Of a DNA stretch of 58,866 bases, positions 34,445 to 42,716 are shown piece by piece (positions within the stretch are counted from its first letter, which is position 1; the number at the start of each line of letters is the position of its first letter). The position numbers and the translations under genes were made by a program. The notes beneath the pieces are model-generated. The model was not told the origin of the DNA and ran no database searches. It saw only the letters and a list, made by a program, of their open reading frames with translations. Origin of the DNA: Actinomycetota bacterium (GTDB lineage: Bacteria > Actinomycetota > Thermoleophilia > Gaiellales > Gaiellaceae); the NCBI GenBank assembly GCA_005883355.1, contig VAXG01000075.1:1-58866 (forward strand). The letters run 5' to 3'.

Positions 34445-34582
34445 CCCGTGTGCAGGCGACGCGTGTCCAACACGGGCTCCAAGGCCGGAGGGTAAGACCA
34501 GGCGGAGCCGGGCTTAGCTGGAGGCGTACTGATGCGGGCGTGGCCGTGTGAGCGCCTGAGCGAAAGCGAAGCTTCCGCTCAG
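34445..34582 (-). terminator. Hairpins in the spacer between the peptidase and the arcC operon
   Basis: CCCGTGT/ACACGGG forms a stem at 34445-34476. CTGAGCG...AAGC GAA GCTT...CGCTCAG forms a 12-bp stem with one mismatch at 34556-34582, overlapping the peptidase stop codon. The second has the position of a terminator for the minus-strand peptidase. It shares the AAAGC/GCTT core with the hairpins at 2187 and 2338. The rest of the 34418-34578 spacer shows nothing recognisable. Confidence 0.45.
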
Positions 34583-36075
34583 CGAAGAACCTCCCGGACC
34601 CTTTCGGCCACGGCCTCCATCTCGAGGGTCGAGCCGGTGACCTCCTTCAGCATTTCCTCGGCGCGCATCTTCTGGCCCTCGCCCCAGAGCTCGCGCAGCA
34701 GCGAGCCCGCCTCGTGGTTCGCGAACCACTTCGATCCGAACTTTTCCATCAGGTAGGCGCGCAGCTGGGCCTCGAACGCCCAGGAGCGCAGGTACGAAGA
34801 CACGTAGAAGCCCGAGTCGATGTCTGCGAGGTAGTTCGCGGGAGCGACCTCGATCTTCAGGGCGTCGGACAGGAGCTCCGCATAGCGTCCGCGCATCGTC
34901 GTGACGTCCTCTGCGGCGTGGAACTCGAGCTCGTACAGGATCTTCGCGGCGTAGCGGCGGACGAAGTACAGGAGGCCGGTCGCTCCTTCGACGGCGTACT
35001 CGTTCGGCCGCGGAAAGTCGAGCCGTCGCGTCAGCCACGCAGGCTCGTCGGTCAGATGCTGCAGCAGCATTGCCCAACCTTCCGTCACCGCGTTGTCGCC
35101 GAGCCGCTTCTCCTCCATCGAGAGGTCGCGCGACGTGTGGGCGAAGTGCTCGGTGTGTCCGCCCTCGTGGAAGAGCGCCCGCCAGTCGTCGGGACCGCCG
35201 ATCGGCTGGATGACGAGCACGACGCGGTCGGGCACCTCGATCGGCGCGCAGAAGGCGCGCGGGCTCTTGTTCGGCCGCTCTTCGAGGTCGAGCGTCACGT
35301 TCTCCTGCGAGCTCAGATCGATCCCCAAATCAATGAGCGTGCCTTCGAGCGCGGGGACCATCTTGTCCGCGGGAAACAGCGGATCCCACTCGGGCGCACG
35401 GAAGAGACGCGGCACGTCCCAGCGTTCCGCTTCCGAAAGCGAGACGCCGACGCGCGTGCGGAAGAGCTTGTCCGCCCACTCCTCGTAGAGCCGCTCCGTC
35501 GAGTCGAGGAAGGTGCGGCACTGTGAGGCGAGGTCGTCGAGTGCAGACGACGGCAGAGCTTTGCGGTAGAGCTCGAGGTAGTTCGCGAACTCGAGGTCGC
35601 GGGTTCCGCGCTGCACCCTCTCCGCGGCGTCGAGATGGAGCGGGTTCATGTGCTCGTCGAGCAGATCGTTCGCCCGTTCGTCGAGCACGCGTCGCTTCTC
35701 GCGGTCCGGTTCGTTGGCGAGGGCCGGGCGGACCATCCGGTATGGAATCTCCTCGCCACCCACCGACACGGCGAGCTCCGACTCCAGCTCAGCGAGCTTC
35801 TCGGCGTGGTCCCTGGTGAGCTCGCCGAAATATCCCTCGCAGGCGAACCGCCAGAGCTCCCGCACCCGCGCGCCCCCGTTCACCGCCAGGCCGATGGACT
35901 TGACCTGGTCGAGCTCGGTCAGATTCTTGTGGCGCTCGTAGATCGGCGCCAGGTCGAAGGTTTCCTTCAGCCCGGCGTAATGGAGGTAGAACTCCTCGTC
36001 GAGCTCGGCGATGAACCGGTCCGCCTGCTCACGATAGGCGTCCAGCTCCCGGTCAGAGGGCGGGGCGGGAGGCAT
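34579..36075 (-). CDS. M3-like zinc metallopeptidase
   Basis: 498 aa from ATG 36075. Largely helical, with the zinc-binding HExxH as ALFHEGGHTEHFAHTSRDLS, followed about 25 residues later by a conserved Glu in NAVTEGWAMLLQHL (likely third ligand). Then come substrate-binding Tyr residues (GFYVSSYLRSWAFEAQL). The pattern is that of gluzincin oligopeptidases of the M3/M32 type, though the exact family is not certain. Probably a cytoplasmic oligopeptidase. It diverges from the yjbQ gene with a 22-bp gap. Confidence 0.65.
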   Translation of the reverse strand: MPPAPPSDRELDAYREQADRFIAELDEEFYLHYAGLKETFDLAPIYERHKNLTELDQVKSIGLAVNGGARVRELWRFACEGYFGELTRDHAEKLAELESELAVSVGGEEIPYRMVRPALANEPDREKRRVLDERANDLLDEHMNPLHLDAAERVQRGTRDLEFANYLELYRKALPSSALDDLASQCRTFLDSTERLYEEWADKLFRTRVGVSLSEAERWDVPRLFRAPEWDPLFPADKMVPALEGTLIDLGIDLSSQENVTLDLEERPNKSPRAFCAPIEVPDRVVLVIQPIGGPDDWRALFHEGGHTEHFAHTSRDLSMEEKRLGDNAVTEGWAMLLQHLTDEPAWLTRRLDFPRPNEYAVEGATGLLYFVRRYAAKILYELEFHAAEDVTTMRGRYAELLSDALKIEVAPANYLADIDSGFYVSSYLRSWAFEAQLRAYLMEKFGSKWFANHEAGSLLRELWGEGQKMRAEEMLKEVTGSTLEMEAVAERVREVLR

Positions 36076-36097
36076 CGTCTCGTAGGATACGCAAGCC

Positions 36098-36499
36098 GTG
36101 CAAGAGATCCGCCTCCAGACCGACCGCCGCACTCAGCTCGTGGACATCACCGAGCAGGTGCAGGATGCGCTCGGTTCGCTCAACGGCGCGGCGGCGGCTC
36201 TCGTCTACGTCCCGCACACCACGGCCGGCGTCACGATCAACGAGGGCGCCGATCCTGCGGTCGCGCAGGACCTCGAAGCCGCGCTCGAGAAAGTGGTGGA
36301 CGACGCCTGGGATTGGAAGCACGTCGAGGACCCCGACGGCCCGAATGCACCGTCGCACATCCGTGCGTCGTTGATGAGCCCGCAGATCCTCATACCGCTC
36401 GACGGCGGCAAGCTCGCGCTCGGCAAGTGGCAGGGGATCTTCTTCTGCGAATTCGACGGGCCGCGCGAGCGGAAGGTCTACGTCACTCCGCTGAGCTAG
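36098..36499 (+). CDS. yjbQ: YjbQ-family (UPF0047) protein
   Basis: 133 aa, GTG start. It shows the whole family signature: VDITEQVQDAL, LVYVPHTTAGVTINEGADP, DWKHVEDPDGPNAPSHIRASLM and LALGKWQGIFFCEFDGPRERKV. The conserved His residues and D-x-x-x-H form a putative metal site. Members can replace thiamine-phosphate synthase weakly, but the physiological role is unsettled. Its last 17 bases overlap the 3' end of the convergent NTF2-like gene. Confidence 0.92.
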   Translation: MQEIRLQTDRRTQLVDITEQVQDALGSLNGAAAALVYVPHTTAGVTINEGADPAVAQDLEAALEKVVDDAWDWKHVEDPDGPNAPSHIRASLMSPQILIPLDGGKLALGKWQGIFFCEFDGPRERKVYVTPLS

Positions 36500-36884
36500 C
36501 GCCCCAGCCTTTCCAGGGCGACGCGCGGCCGGGTGTGACGGTCCAGTAGTCGTGCTGCTCGACGACGCGGTCGTCGTCGCCGAACGTCAGCCACGAGGCT
36601 CCGGCGAGCGTGACGGGCTCGCCGCTCTCCGTGAGCGCCGCCCACCATTCGACGGCTGCGCGGTTGCCCGCGACGAGCGGCTCTCCCCACCAGAGCTCGA
36701 GGTCATCGGCTTCGTCGGCGAACGCCGAGCGCGCATAGTCGAGCGGTGGTTGCGGTTCGCGATCCGGATGCGAGCGATAGACGACGTCGTCGGCGTAGAC
36801 CGGCGCAAGCTCGCTCTCGTCCCTTGCCCGCCAGGCGCGGTCCCAAGCGTCGACCCACGCGCGTGCCGCAGCTTCGGCATCCAC
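36483..36884 (-). CDS. NTF2/SnoaL-like fold protein
   Basis: 133 aa, ATG start. It begins with the helix AAARAWVDAWDRAWRARDES, then ELAPVYADDVVYRSHPDREP, WWGEPLVAGNRAAVEWWAAL and TLAGASWLTFGDDDRVVEQHDYW, the classic cone-shaped NTF2-like pattern. Such proteins bind small molecules or act as dehydratases/isomerases; no specific function can be named. The 3' end overlaps yjbQ convergently. The 36885-36994 gap upstream holds the promoter region of the divergent phosphoesterase gene, without an obvious conserved box. Confidence 0.75.
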   Translation of the reverse strand: MDAEAAARAWVDAWDRAWRARDESELAPVYADDVVYRSHPDREPQPPLDYARSAFADEADDLELWWGEPLVAGNRAAVEWWAALTESGEPVTLAGASWLTFGDDDRVVEQHDYWTVTPGRASPWKGWGASSAE

Positions 36885-36994
36885 GAAGTGATCGTACGGC
36901 TTTCCGTACCCGGAAGCGTGCGAACCCTTACGCCGTCTTAACGGGAACCTAAAGGCCCGCGGCTACAACGCGACTGGTCGACCGAAGGAGGGTC

Positions 36995-38401
36995 ATGCGC
37001 AAGTCGCTTCTGGCCGTCGGGCTGTCCGCAGTGGTCATCGGCTCGCTCTTCGCGGTCGCGGCACGCTCGACCGGCGCGGGAACGCAACGCAAACCGGCGG
37101 CGGCGGCGGGGATCCACAAGATCAAGCACGTCATCGTGATCATGCAGGAGAACCGCTCCTTCGATCACTACTTCGGCACCTATCCGGGAGCCGACGGTTT
37201 CCCCCGTGCGGCGAACGGCGATTTCGCGATCTGTGTCCAGGATCCGGCCAGGGGCGTCTGTCAAAAGCCGTATCACGACACGAACGATCTGAACGCAGGG
37301 GGCCCGCACGGCCAGGCCAACGCGACCGCGGACGTCAACGGCGGGAAGATGGACGGCTTCATCGCGCAGGCGGAGGATGCGCGGCGGAAGGGCTGCAAGG
37401 CGAACCCGAACGACCCGATCTGCTCGCAGCGCGCCGCCAACCCCGACGTCATGGGGTATCACGACGGGCGGGACATTGCGAACTACTGGGCCTATGCGCG
37501 CAACTTCGTCCTGCAGGACCACATGTTCGAGCCGAACGCCTCGTGGAGCCTGCCGGCACACCTGTTCATGGTCTCGGAGTGGTCGGCGCGTTGCTCTCGC
37601 CCGGGCGACCCGATGAGCTGCGTCAACGCGCTGCAGGCCCCTGCCTCTCCGAAGAGCGTACGCCCGCCCGACTACGCGTGGACGGACCTGACGTACCTGC
37701 TGCACAAGGCAGGGGTGAGCTGGCGGTACTACGTCTTCAGCGGGACGGAGCCCGACTGCCAGAACGACGGGATGATCTGCGAGTCCGTCAAGCAGGGCGC
37801 TCAGACGCCGGGCATCTGGAACCCGTTGCCGTACTTCGACACGGTCAAGCAGGACGGACAACTGGGCAACGTCACCACCCTCTCCAGTTATTTCGAGTCT
37901 GCCAAGTCGGGTACCCTGCCAGCCGTTTCCTGGATCAACCCGACGGGCTCCGTGAGCGAGCATCCGCCGGGTCTTGTCACGGCAGGTCAGGCGTACGTGA
38001 CGCGGCTGGTGAACGCCGCGATGCGCGGGCCCCAGTGGAAGTCCACCGCGATCTTCGTCTCCTGGGACGACTGGGGCGGCTTCTACGACCACGTCAGGCC
38101 GCCCGAAGTCGACCAGAACGGGTACGGCTTGCGCGTGCCGGGGCTCGTCATCAGTCCCTACGCGCGCAAAGGTCTCGTCGATCATCAAACGCTCAGCTTC
38201 GATGCCTACGTCAAGTTCATCGAGGACGACTTCCTTCACGGGCAGCGGTTGGATCCGTTGACCGACGGGCGTCCGGATTCCCGGCCCGACGTCCGCGAGA
38301 ACCAGGCGATTCTCGGGACACTCGTGCGCGACTTCAGCTTCAAGCAGAAGCCGCGCCCGGCGCTGATCCTGGATCCGCATCCCGCGACCGACCTCCACTG
38401 A
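36995..38401 (+). CDS. Secreted phosphoesterase (phospholipase C/acid phosphatase family)
   Basis: 468 aa, ATG after GAAGGAGGG. Signal peptide at about residues 1-22 ([20 protein letters not shown]). The metal site begins [26 protein letters not shown], with further ligands in [31 protein letters not shown] and [14 protein letters not shown]. This is the non-toxin bacterial PLC/AcpA-type phosphoesterase fold with metal-binding residues intact. It likely cleaves phosphoester bonds outside the membrane; whether the substrate is phospholipid cannot be told. Confidence 0.9.
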   Translation: MRKSLLAVGLSAVVIGSLFAVAARSTGAGTQRKPAAAAGIHKIKHVIVIMQENRSFDHYFGTYPGADGFPRAANGDFAICVQDPARGVCQKPYHDTNDLNAGGPHGQANATADVNGGKMDGFIAQAEDARRKGCKANPNDPICSQRAANPDVMGYHDGRDIANYWAYARNFVLQDHMFEPNASWSLPAHLFMVSEWSARCSRPGDPMSCVNALQAPASPKSVRPPDYAWTDLTYLLHKAGVSWRYYVFSGTEPDCQNDGMICESVKQGAQTPGIWNPLPYFDTVKQDGQLGNVTTLSSYFESAKSGTLPAVSWINPTGSVSEHPPGLVTAGQAYVTRLVNAAMRGPQWKSTAIFVSWDDWGGFYDHVRPPEVDQNGYGLRVPGLVISPYARKGLVDHQTLSFDAYVKFIEDDFLHGQRLDPLTDGRPDSRPDVRENQAILGTLVRDFSFKQKPRPALILDPHPATDLH

Positions 38402-38421
38402 GGAGCGGCTACGCTCGGTGC

Positions 38422-39789
38422 GTGGCCGCTCCCGTCAGCAGAGATCAGGAACTCGAGCTCACCATCGACCGCCTTGCCTACGGCGGGAACGGGGTCGCTC
38501 GGCTGAACGGCTTCGTTGTCTTCGTGCGCCGCGGGCTCCCCGGCGACACCGTTCGGGCACGCGTCACGAAAGTGCAGCGGCGTCACGCCGAGGCGCTCGT
38601 CACCGAGGTGCTGCAGCCCAGCCCGCTGCGCGTCAAAGCTCCCTGCGAGCACTACCCCGCCTGTGGCGGGTGCCGGTTCCAGGATCTCGCGTACGACGCG
38701 CAGGTAGAGGCGAAGCATGCTCAGGTCGGTGACGCACTCCGCCGCATCGGCGGTATCGCCGACCCGTCGCTCGAGGAGATCCTGCCGGCAGAGAAGGTCT
38801 TTCACTACCGCAACAAGCTGGAGTACTCGTTCACGCAGCTCGAGGACGGCCCGACGCTCGGACTCCACAAGGCCGGTCGCTGGGACGAGGTGCTCCAGAT
38901 CGACTACTGCTGGCTGACGACCGACCTCGGCAACGCGATCCGCAATGCGGTGCGCGAGTGGGCGCGCGTTGACAGGCTCGTCGCATACGACCAGGAGGAT
39001 CACACTGGTTACCTCCGTCATCTCGTCGTGCGCGAGGGCCGAAACACGGGCCAGGTGCTCGTCCAGCTCGTCACCGGTCCCGGTGAGAAGTTCGACACGG
39101 GCGGATTCGTCGACACCTTGCGCGAGTTTCCCGAAGTGCGTTCCGTCCACTGGTCGATCAACGACACACCCGCCGAGGTGACGACGAATCTCCCCACGCA
39201 GTTGTTGTGGGGGGAGGAGGCGATCGAGGAGGAGCTGTGCGGGATGCGTTTCCGCGTTCGCCCGAACGCGTTCCTGCAGACGAACACCGGGATGGCGGAG
39301 AAGCTCTACGAGACGGCGCGGGAGTTCGCGGCGCTGACGGGCGACGAGACGGTGTACGACCTGTACTGCGGGATCGGCACGATCGGGCTGCTGCTTGCGC
39401 GAGATGCGCTCACGGTCTGGGGGATCGACGTCTCCGAGGAGTCGATCGCGTGCGCGCTCGAGAACGCGGAGCTGAACGGCATCGGGAATGCGGCGTACTT
39501 CGCCGGCAACGTCGGTCAGGCGCTCGAGGAGCTGCACGAGCGCAGTGGGGATCCCGACGTGGTGGTCGTCGACCCGCCGCGCGCGGGGCTCGCCGGCAAG
39601 GCGCTCAAGCGCCTGGGGGAGATCGGCGCGCCGCGCATCGTGTACGTCAGCTGTAATCCGACGACGTTGGCCGGCGACGTGAAGCGCCTGCGCGCGGAGT
39701 ACGGCTACGAGCTCCGGCGCGTGAAGCCGGTCGACATGTTCCCGCATACCCCGCACGTCGAGGCCGTGTCCCTGCTCGAGCGGGAATGA
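38422..39789 (+). CDS. rlmD: RlmD-type RNA uracil-C5 methyltransferase
   Basis: 455 aa from GTG 38422. The N-terminal TRAM domain is LELTIDRLAYGGNGVARLNG. The 4Fe-4S cluster motif is CEHYPACGGCRFQDL with a further Cys in IDYCWLT. The AdoMet-binding motif is VYDLYCGIGTIGLLL, then VVVDPPRAGL. The catalytic Cys lies in VYVSCNPTTLAGD and general base Glu in VEAVSLLER. Methylates uracil in 23S rRNA in the model enzyme; tRNA or rRNA target here is inferred. It overlaps the next gene by ATGA. Confidence 0.92.
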   Translation: MAAPVSRDQELELTIDRLAYGGNGVARLNGFVVFVRRGLPGDTVRARVTKVQRRHAEALVTEVLQPSPLRVKAPCEHYPACGGCRFQDLAYDAQVEAKHAQVGDALRRIGGIADPSLEEILPAEKVFHYRNKLEYSFTQLEDGPTLGLHKAGRWDEVLQIDYCWLTTDLGNAIRNAVREWARVDRLVAYDQEDHTGYLRHLVVREGRNTGQVLVQLVTGPGEKFDTGGFVDTLREFPEVRSVHWSINDTPAEVTTNLPTQLLWGEEAIEEELCGMRFRVRPNAFLQTNTGMAEKLYETAREFAALTGDETVYDLYCGIGTIGLLLARDALTVWGIDVSEESIACALENAELNGIGNAAYFAGNVGQALEELHERSGDPDVVVVDPPRAGLAGKALKRLGEIGAPRIVYVSCNPTTLAGDVKRLRAEYGYELRRVKPVDMFPHTPHVEAVSLLERE

Positions 39790-41297
39790 GCGAGGGGTTC
39801 GACCGCCGCGAGTTGCTCGTCCGTGGAGGACGGCTCGCGGCGGCCGCGGGCATAGGGGCGGCGCTCCCCGGTTGGATCACGGTCAGCGGGCGGTCGGCCG
39901 TCGACCCGCGTCTCGTCGAGCTGGCGCAGCTCGTCCGGGGAACGGTCGTCACGCCCGCCGACGCGGCCTACGACACGGCGAGGCGGCTCTACAGCCCTCG
40001 CTACGACGCCATCCGTCCCGGTGCGATCGTCTTCTGCGAGACGGCGCAGGACGTCTGGCGCACGGTGCGCTGGTCGCGGCGGCACTCGATTCGAGTCGTC
40101 CCCCGCGGGGGCGGCCACAGTTACGCGGGCTACTCGACCTGCAAGGGGGTCGTCGTCGACGTGACACGGATGAGTGGGATCACTGTCAACCACGCTGCGG
40201 GCACGGCCACGATAGGCGCAGGGGCGAGACTGATCGACGTGGACCAGGCCCTCTTCGAGCAGGGAGTCATGATCCCCGCCGGCTCCTGCCCGAGCGTCGG
40301 CATCGCTGGCCTGACGCTCGGAGGCGGCCATGGGTTCTCCGGCCGCAAATACGGACTGACGTGCGACAACGTCCGCAGGCTCACGGTCGTCACCGCGAGC
40401 GGCCAAGCACTCCTCGCGAGCCAGACCCAGCATCCGGACCTCTACTGGGCGTGCCGCGGCGGCGGCGCAGGTCAGTTCGGCGTCGTGACGAGCTTCGTCT
40501 TCAACACCCATCCCGCCAGCGACGTGGTCACGTACCGCGCGACCTGGAACTGGAGCGACGCAGCAGCCGTCGTCGCCGCCTGGCTGGCGTGGGCGCCGAG
40601 CGCGCCCGACGAGCTCTTCTCGATGTGCGACCTGATCGCCACCGACGGGCCCGGCGGCCCGATCGTCGCGTCCAACGGCCAGTACTTCGGGAGCGAGGCC
40701 GGCCTGCAGTCCCTCTTGCAACCGCTGCTGAACGCGGCCACTCCGCAGACGATGACGATCCGCACCCGCTCCTTCGTCAATGCCGCGCTCGACTGGGCCA
40801 ACTGCTCGGACGTCTCCCGCTGTCACATCGGAGTGCCGAACGCGGAGATCGGCCGCTCCGACTTCCTCGCCAAGTCGGACTACGCGGCGACGCCGGTTCC
40901 GGTCGCAGGAATCCAGGTGATGATCCAGCGGATCGAACAGCGTCAGAACGACCCAGCGCTCGGCGGCGGCAGCATCCTGATGGATGCGTACGGCGGCGCG
41001 ATCAACCGCGTGCCGAAGGACGCAACGGCATTCGTGCACCGTGACCAGCTCTTCTCGCTCCAGTACGTTGCGGCAAGCTCGTCGGCGGTCGATGCGGATT
41101 GGCTGCGCGGGTTACGCGCCGCGATGGCGCCGTACGTGTCGGGCCAGGCGTACCAGAACTACATCGACCCGGAGCTCGCGAGCCCGAACGTCGCGTACTA
41201 CGCGACGAACCTGCCGCGGCTACGAACGGTCAAGGCTCGCTACGACCAGAAGAACGTGTTCCGATTTCCGCGGAGCGTTCTGCCCGCTCCCGCCTGA
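39786..41297 (+). CDS. Tat-exported FAD-linked oxidase (bicovalent flavin, BBE type)
   Basis: 503 aa. A twin-arginine signal (DRRELLVRGGRLAAAAGIGA) is followed by the PCMH FAD domain. His111 in RGGGHSYAGYS and Cys193 in FSGRKYGLTCDNV correspond to the two covalent flavin attachment sites of berberine-bridge-like oxidases. The C-terminal YDQKNVFRFPRSV is the BBE tail. Both attachment residues are present, suggesting a bicovalently linked flavin that oxidises a sugar or alcohol outside the cytoplasm. The 3' end overlaps the convergent membrane gene by 68 bp. Confidence 0.9.
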   Translation: MSEGFDRRELLVRGGRLAAAAGIGAALPGWITVSGRSAVDPRLVELAQLVRGTVVTPADAAYDTARRLYSPRYDAIRPGAIVFCETAQDVWRTVRWSRRHSIRVVPRGGGHSYAGYSTCKGVVVDVTRMSGITVNHAAGTATIGAGARLIDVDQALFEQGVMIPAGSCPSVGIAGLTLGGGHGFSGRKYGLTCDNVRRLTVVTASGQALLASQTQHPDLYWACRGGGAGQFGVVTSFVFNTHPASDVVTYRATWNWSDAAAVVAAWLAWAPSAPDELFSMCDLIATDGPGGPIVASNGQYFGSEAGLQSLLQPLLNAATPQTMTIRTRSFVNAALDWANCSDVSRCHIGVPNAEIGRSDFLAKSDYAATPVPVAGIQVMIQRIEQRQNDPALGGGSILMDAYGGAINRVPKDATAFVHRDQLFSLQYVAASSSAVDADWLRGLRAAMAPYVSGQAYQNYIDPELASPNVAYYATNLPRLRTVKARYDQKNVFRFPRSVLPAPA

Positions 41298-42030
41298 GGC
41301 GGGTCCAGATCACGTCGCCGTTCGCGAGTAGAAAACCGAGTGCCAGTAACGGCAGGGCAGGGAGACCGCCGAACTCGCGCCAGACCGCGAGGGCGAGCGT
41401 CGCCCCGAACGACAGCGTCAGCAGCAGCCACGTCAGCCGCGGACGCAGCGCCCAGCGAACCGAGGCCGAGAGGAAGAGCGCGAAGAAGAGGAGATCCGGG
41501 AGGCCGAGATTCGCGCCTGACGTCTCCCCGGGGATGGGGAAGGAGAACGAGAAGTTCGTGAAGACCTCGCGGTGCTGGGTGACGATCACCTTCGTCGGCC
41601 CACGCCACACGGAATAGGCGTCCACCCACGGGATGATCAGGGCCACGAGCACCACCCAGCCGAGTGTCTCGAAGTACCGCAGGAACCAGAAGCCGATGGC
41701 CGTGACGCCGAACAGCTTGGAGAAGTTCTCGGGCGTGCTCCAACCCGCGACGTGAAAGAGAAGAGCCAGCACGCCGAACGCGAGACCCGCCGCCAACAAC
41801 CCTGGCGCATTGTGCAGGGGTAGGAGAAACCACACGAGCGCGAAGCAGGCCGGGATCAGAACCAGCGCGATGAACGCGATGTCCCACCACGTCGATGCAT
41901 TCCACAGCCTGTCGTGGAACGCGTAGTAGAGGGCGAGCGCCGTCCCGAGAACCAGTGCCCCTCCCAGCGATACATGTCGGCTTCTGGCCCGCGATCGCAC
42001 GGCGCCAGAGTCCACCCTCGCCCTTAGCAA
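41230..42030 (-). CDS. Putative presenilin-like intramembrane aspartyl protease
   Basis: Up to 266 aa (TTG 42030; GTG 42015 or 42000 are alternatives), about eight transmembrane segments. The last half reproduces the presenilin/SPP order. A membrane helix ends with Asp137 (LIIPWVDAYSVWRGPTKVIV; presenilin-1 has SVYDLVAV...KGPL at this site). A loop follows, then Asp179 in ANLGLPDLLFFALFLSAS (presenilin LGLGDFIFYSVL), one helix, and then LPALPLLALGFLL (presenilin ALPALPISITFGL). The GxGD motif is GLPD here. All three catalytic-core elements occur at the expected order and spacing. Ordinary annotation would call it a hypothetical membrane protein. No structure or activity is shown. Confidence 0.6.
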   Translation of the reverse strand: MLRARVDSGAVRSRARSRHVSLGGALVLGTALALYYAFHDRLWNASTWWDIAFIALVLIPACFALVWFLLPLHNAPGLLAAGLAFGVLALLFHVAGWSTPENFSKLFGVTAIGFWFLRYFETLGWVVLVALIIPWVDAYSVWRGPTKVIVTQHREVFTNFSFSFPIPGETSGANLGLPDLLFFALFLSASVRWALRPRLTWLLLTLSFGATLALAVWREFGGLPALPLLALGFLLANGDVIWTRLRRERAERSAEIGTRSSGRSEP

Positions 42031-42114
42031 GGCTAACCAGCCTTGCTGCGGTCGAGTGCGGCCTCTGGCTTGGCGCTCGCGACCCAGAAACTCGACGGCA
42101 TCACTGGGAGGGCA

Positions 42115-42696
42115 CTAGTAGGGCGGCAGCTCGGCCCACCATTGGCCGAGTGGCTTGAAGGCGTTCCAAAACTGAGTCTTCGCGGGGGCTTCGTCGAGGG
42201 ACGCGTCGATGTCGGGGACTACCAATACCTGGACCGTTGCAGTGAAACGCTCCAGCTCGCCCGGTTTGTACTCCACCGTATCGGCAAGCGGGAAGTCGAT
42301 CGCGTTGAGGAACTCGACGACGCTCTCTCCCATCGCCACGATCAGCTTCGGTTGCACGATGTGCAGTTCGCGGGTGAGGAAGGGCCGCGACTCATCCTCC
42401 TCACCGTCCGCGAACTTGAGGCAATTCGTCCCGTAGACGGACATCGGATCGACATGGAGGCGCTGGAGAGACTTCAGGATCGCCTGGCCGGCGCGGCCGT
42501 AGAAGGAGACGCCCTCCTGGACCTCGGCCGGCTGGGGACGGAATTTGAGCAGCATCACGTCTGCGAGCGGATGGCCTGATCCGACGACCGGCACTCTCGT
42601 GCCGCCGCCCGCCTGGGCCACCTCGTGGGCGAGGTCGTTGATCTCGACGATCGCCTTCTGGAGGTACTTCTCGTAGATCTCGTCGGTCGTTGACAT
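42115..42696 (-). CDS. Uracil-DNA-glycosylase-fold protein with altered active-site motifs
   Basis: 193 aa from ATG 42696. The core VVGSGHPLADVMLLKFRPQP, GVSFYGRAGQAILKSLQRL, VYGTNCLKF and LIVAMGESVVEFLNAI follows the family 4/5 uracil-DNA-glycosylase order (G-E-A-P-G...F-G-R-A-G...T-N). The GEAPG loop reads LKFRPQPAE, the motif-2 His-Pro-Ser reads VVPDIDASLDE, and the family 4 Fe-S cysteines are absent. It may therefore be a different nucleobase or nucleoside hydrolase, or inactive as UDG. It lies 20 bp after the glycosyltransferase-PHP gene. Confidence 0.65.
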   Translation of the reverse strand: MSTTDEIYEKYLQKAIVEINDLAHEVAQAGGGTRVPVVGSGHPLADVMLLKFRPQPAEVQEGVSFYGRAGQAILKSLQRLHVDPMSVYGTNCLKFADGEEDESRPFLTRELHIVQPKLIVAMGESVVEFLNAIDFPLADTVEYKPGELERFTATVQVLVVPDIDASLDEAPAKTQFWNAFKPLGQWWAELPPY

Positions 42697-42716
42697 TGCT
42701 TGGACCAAATTCGGGA

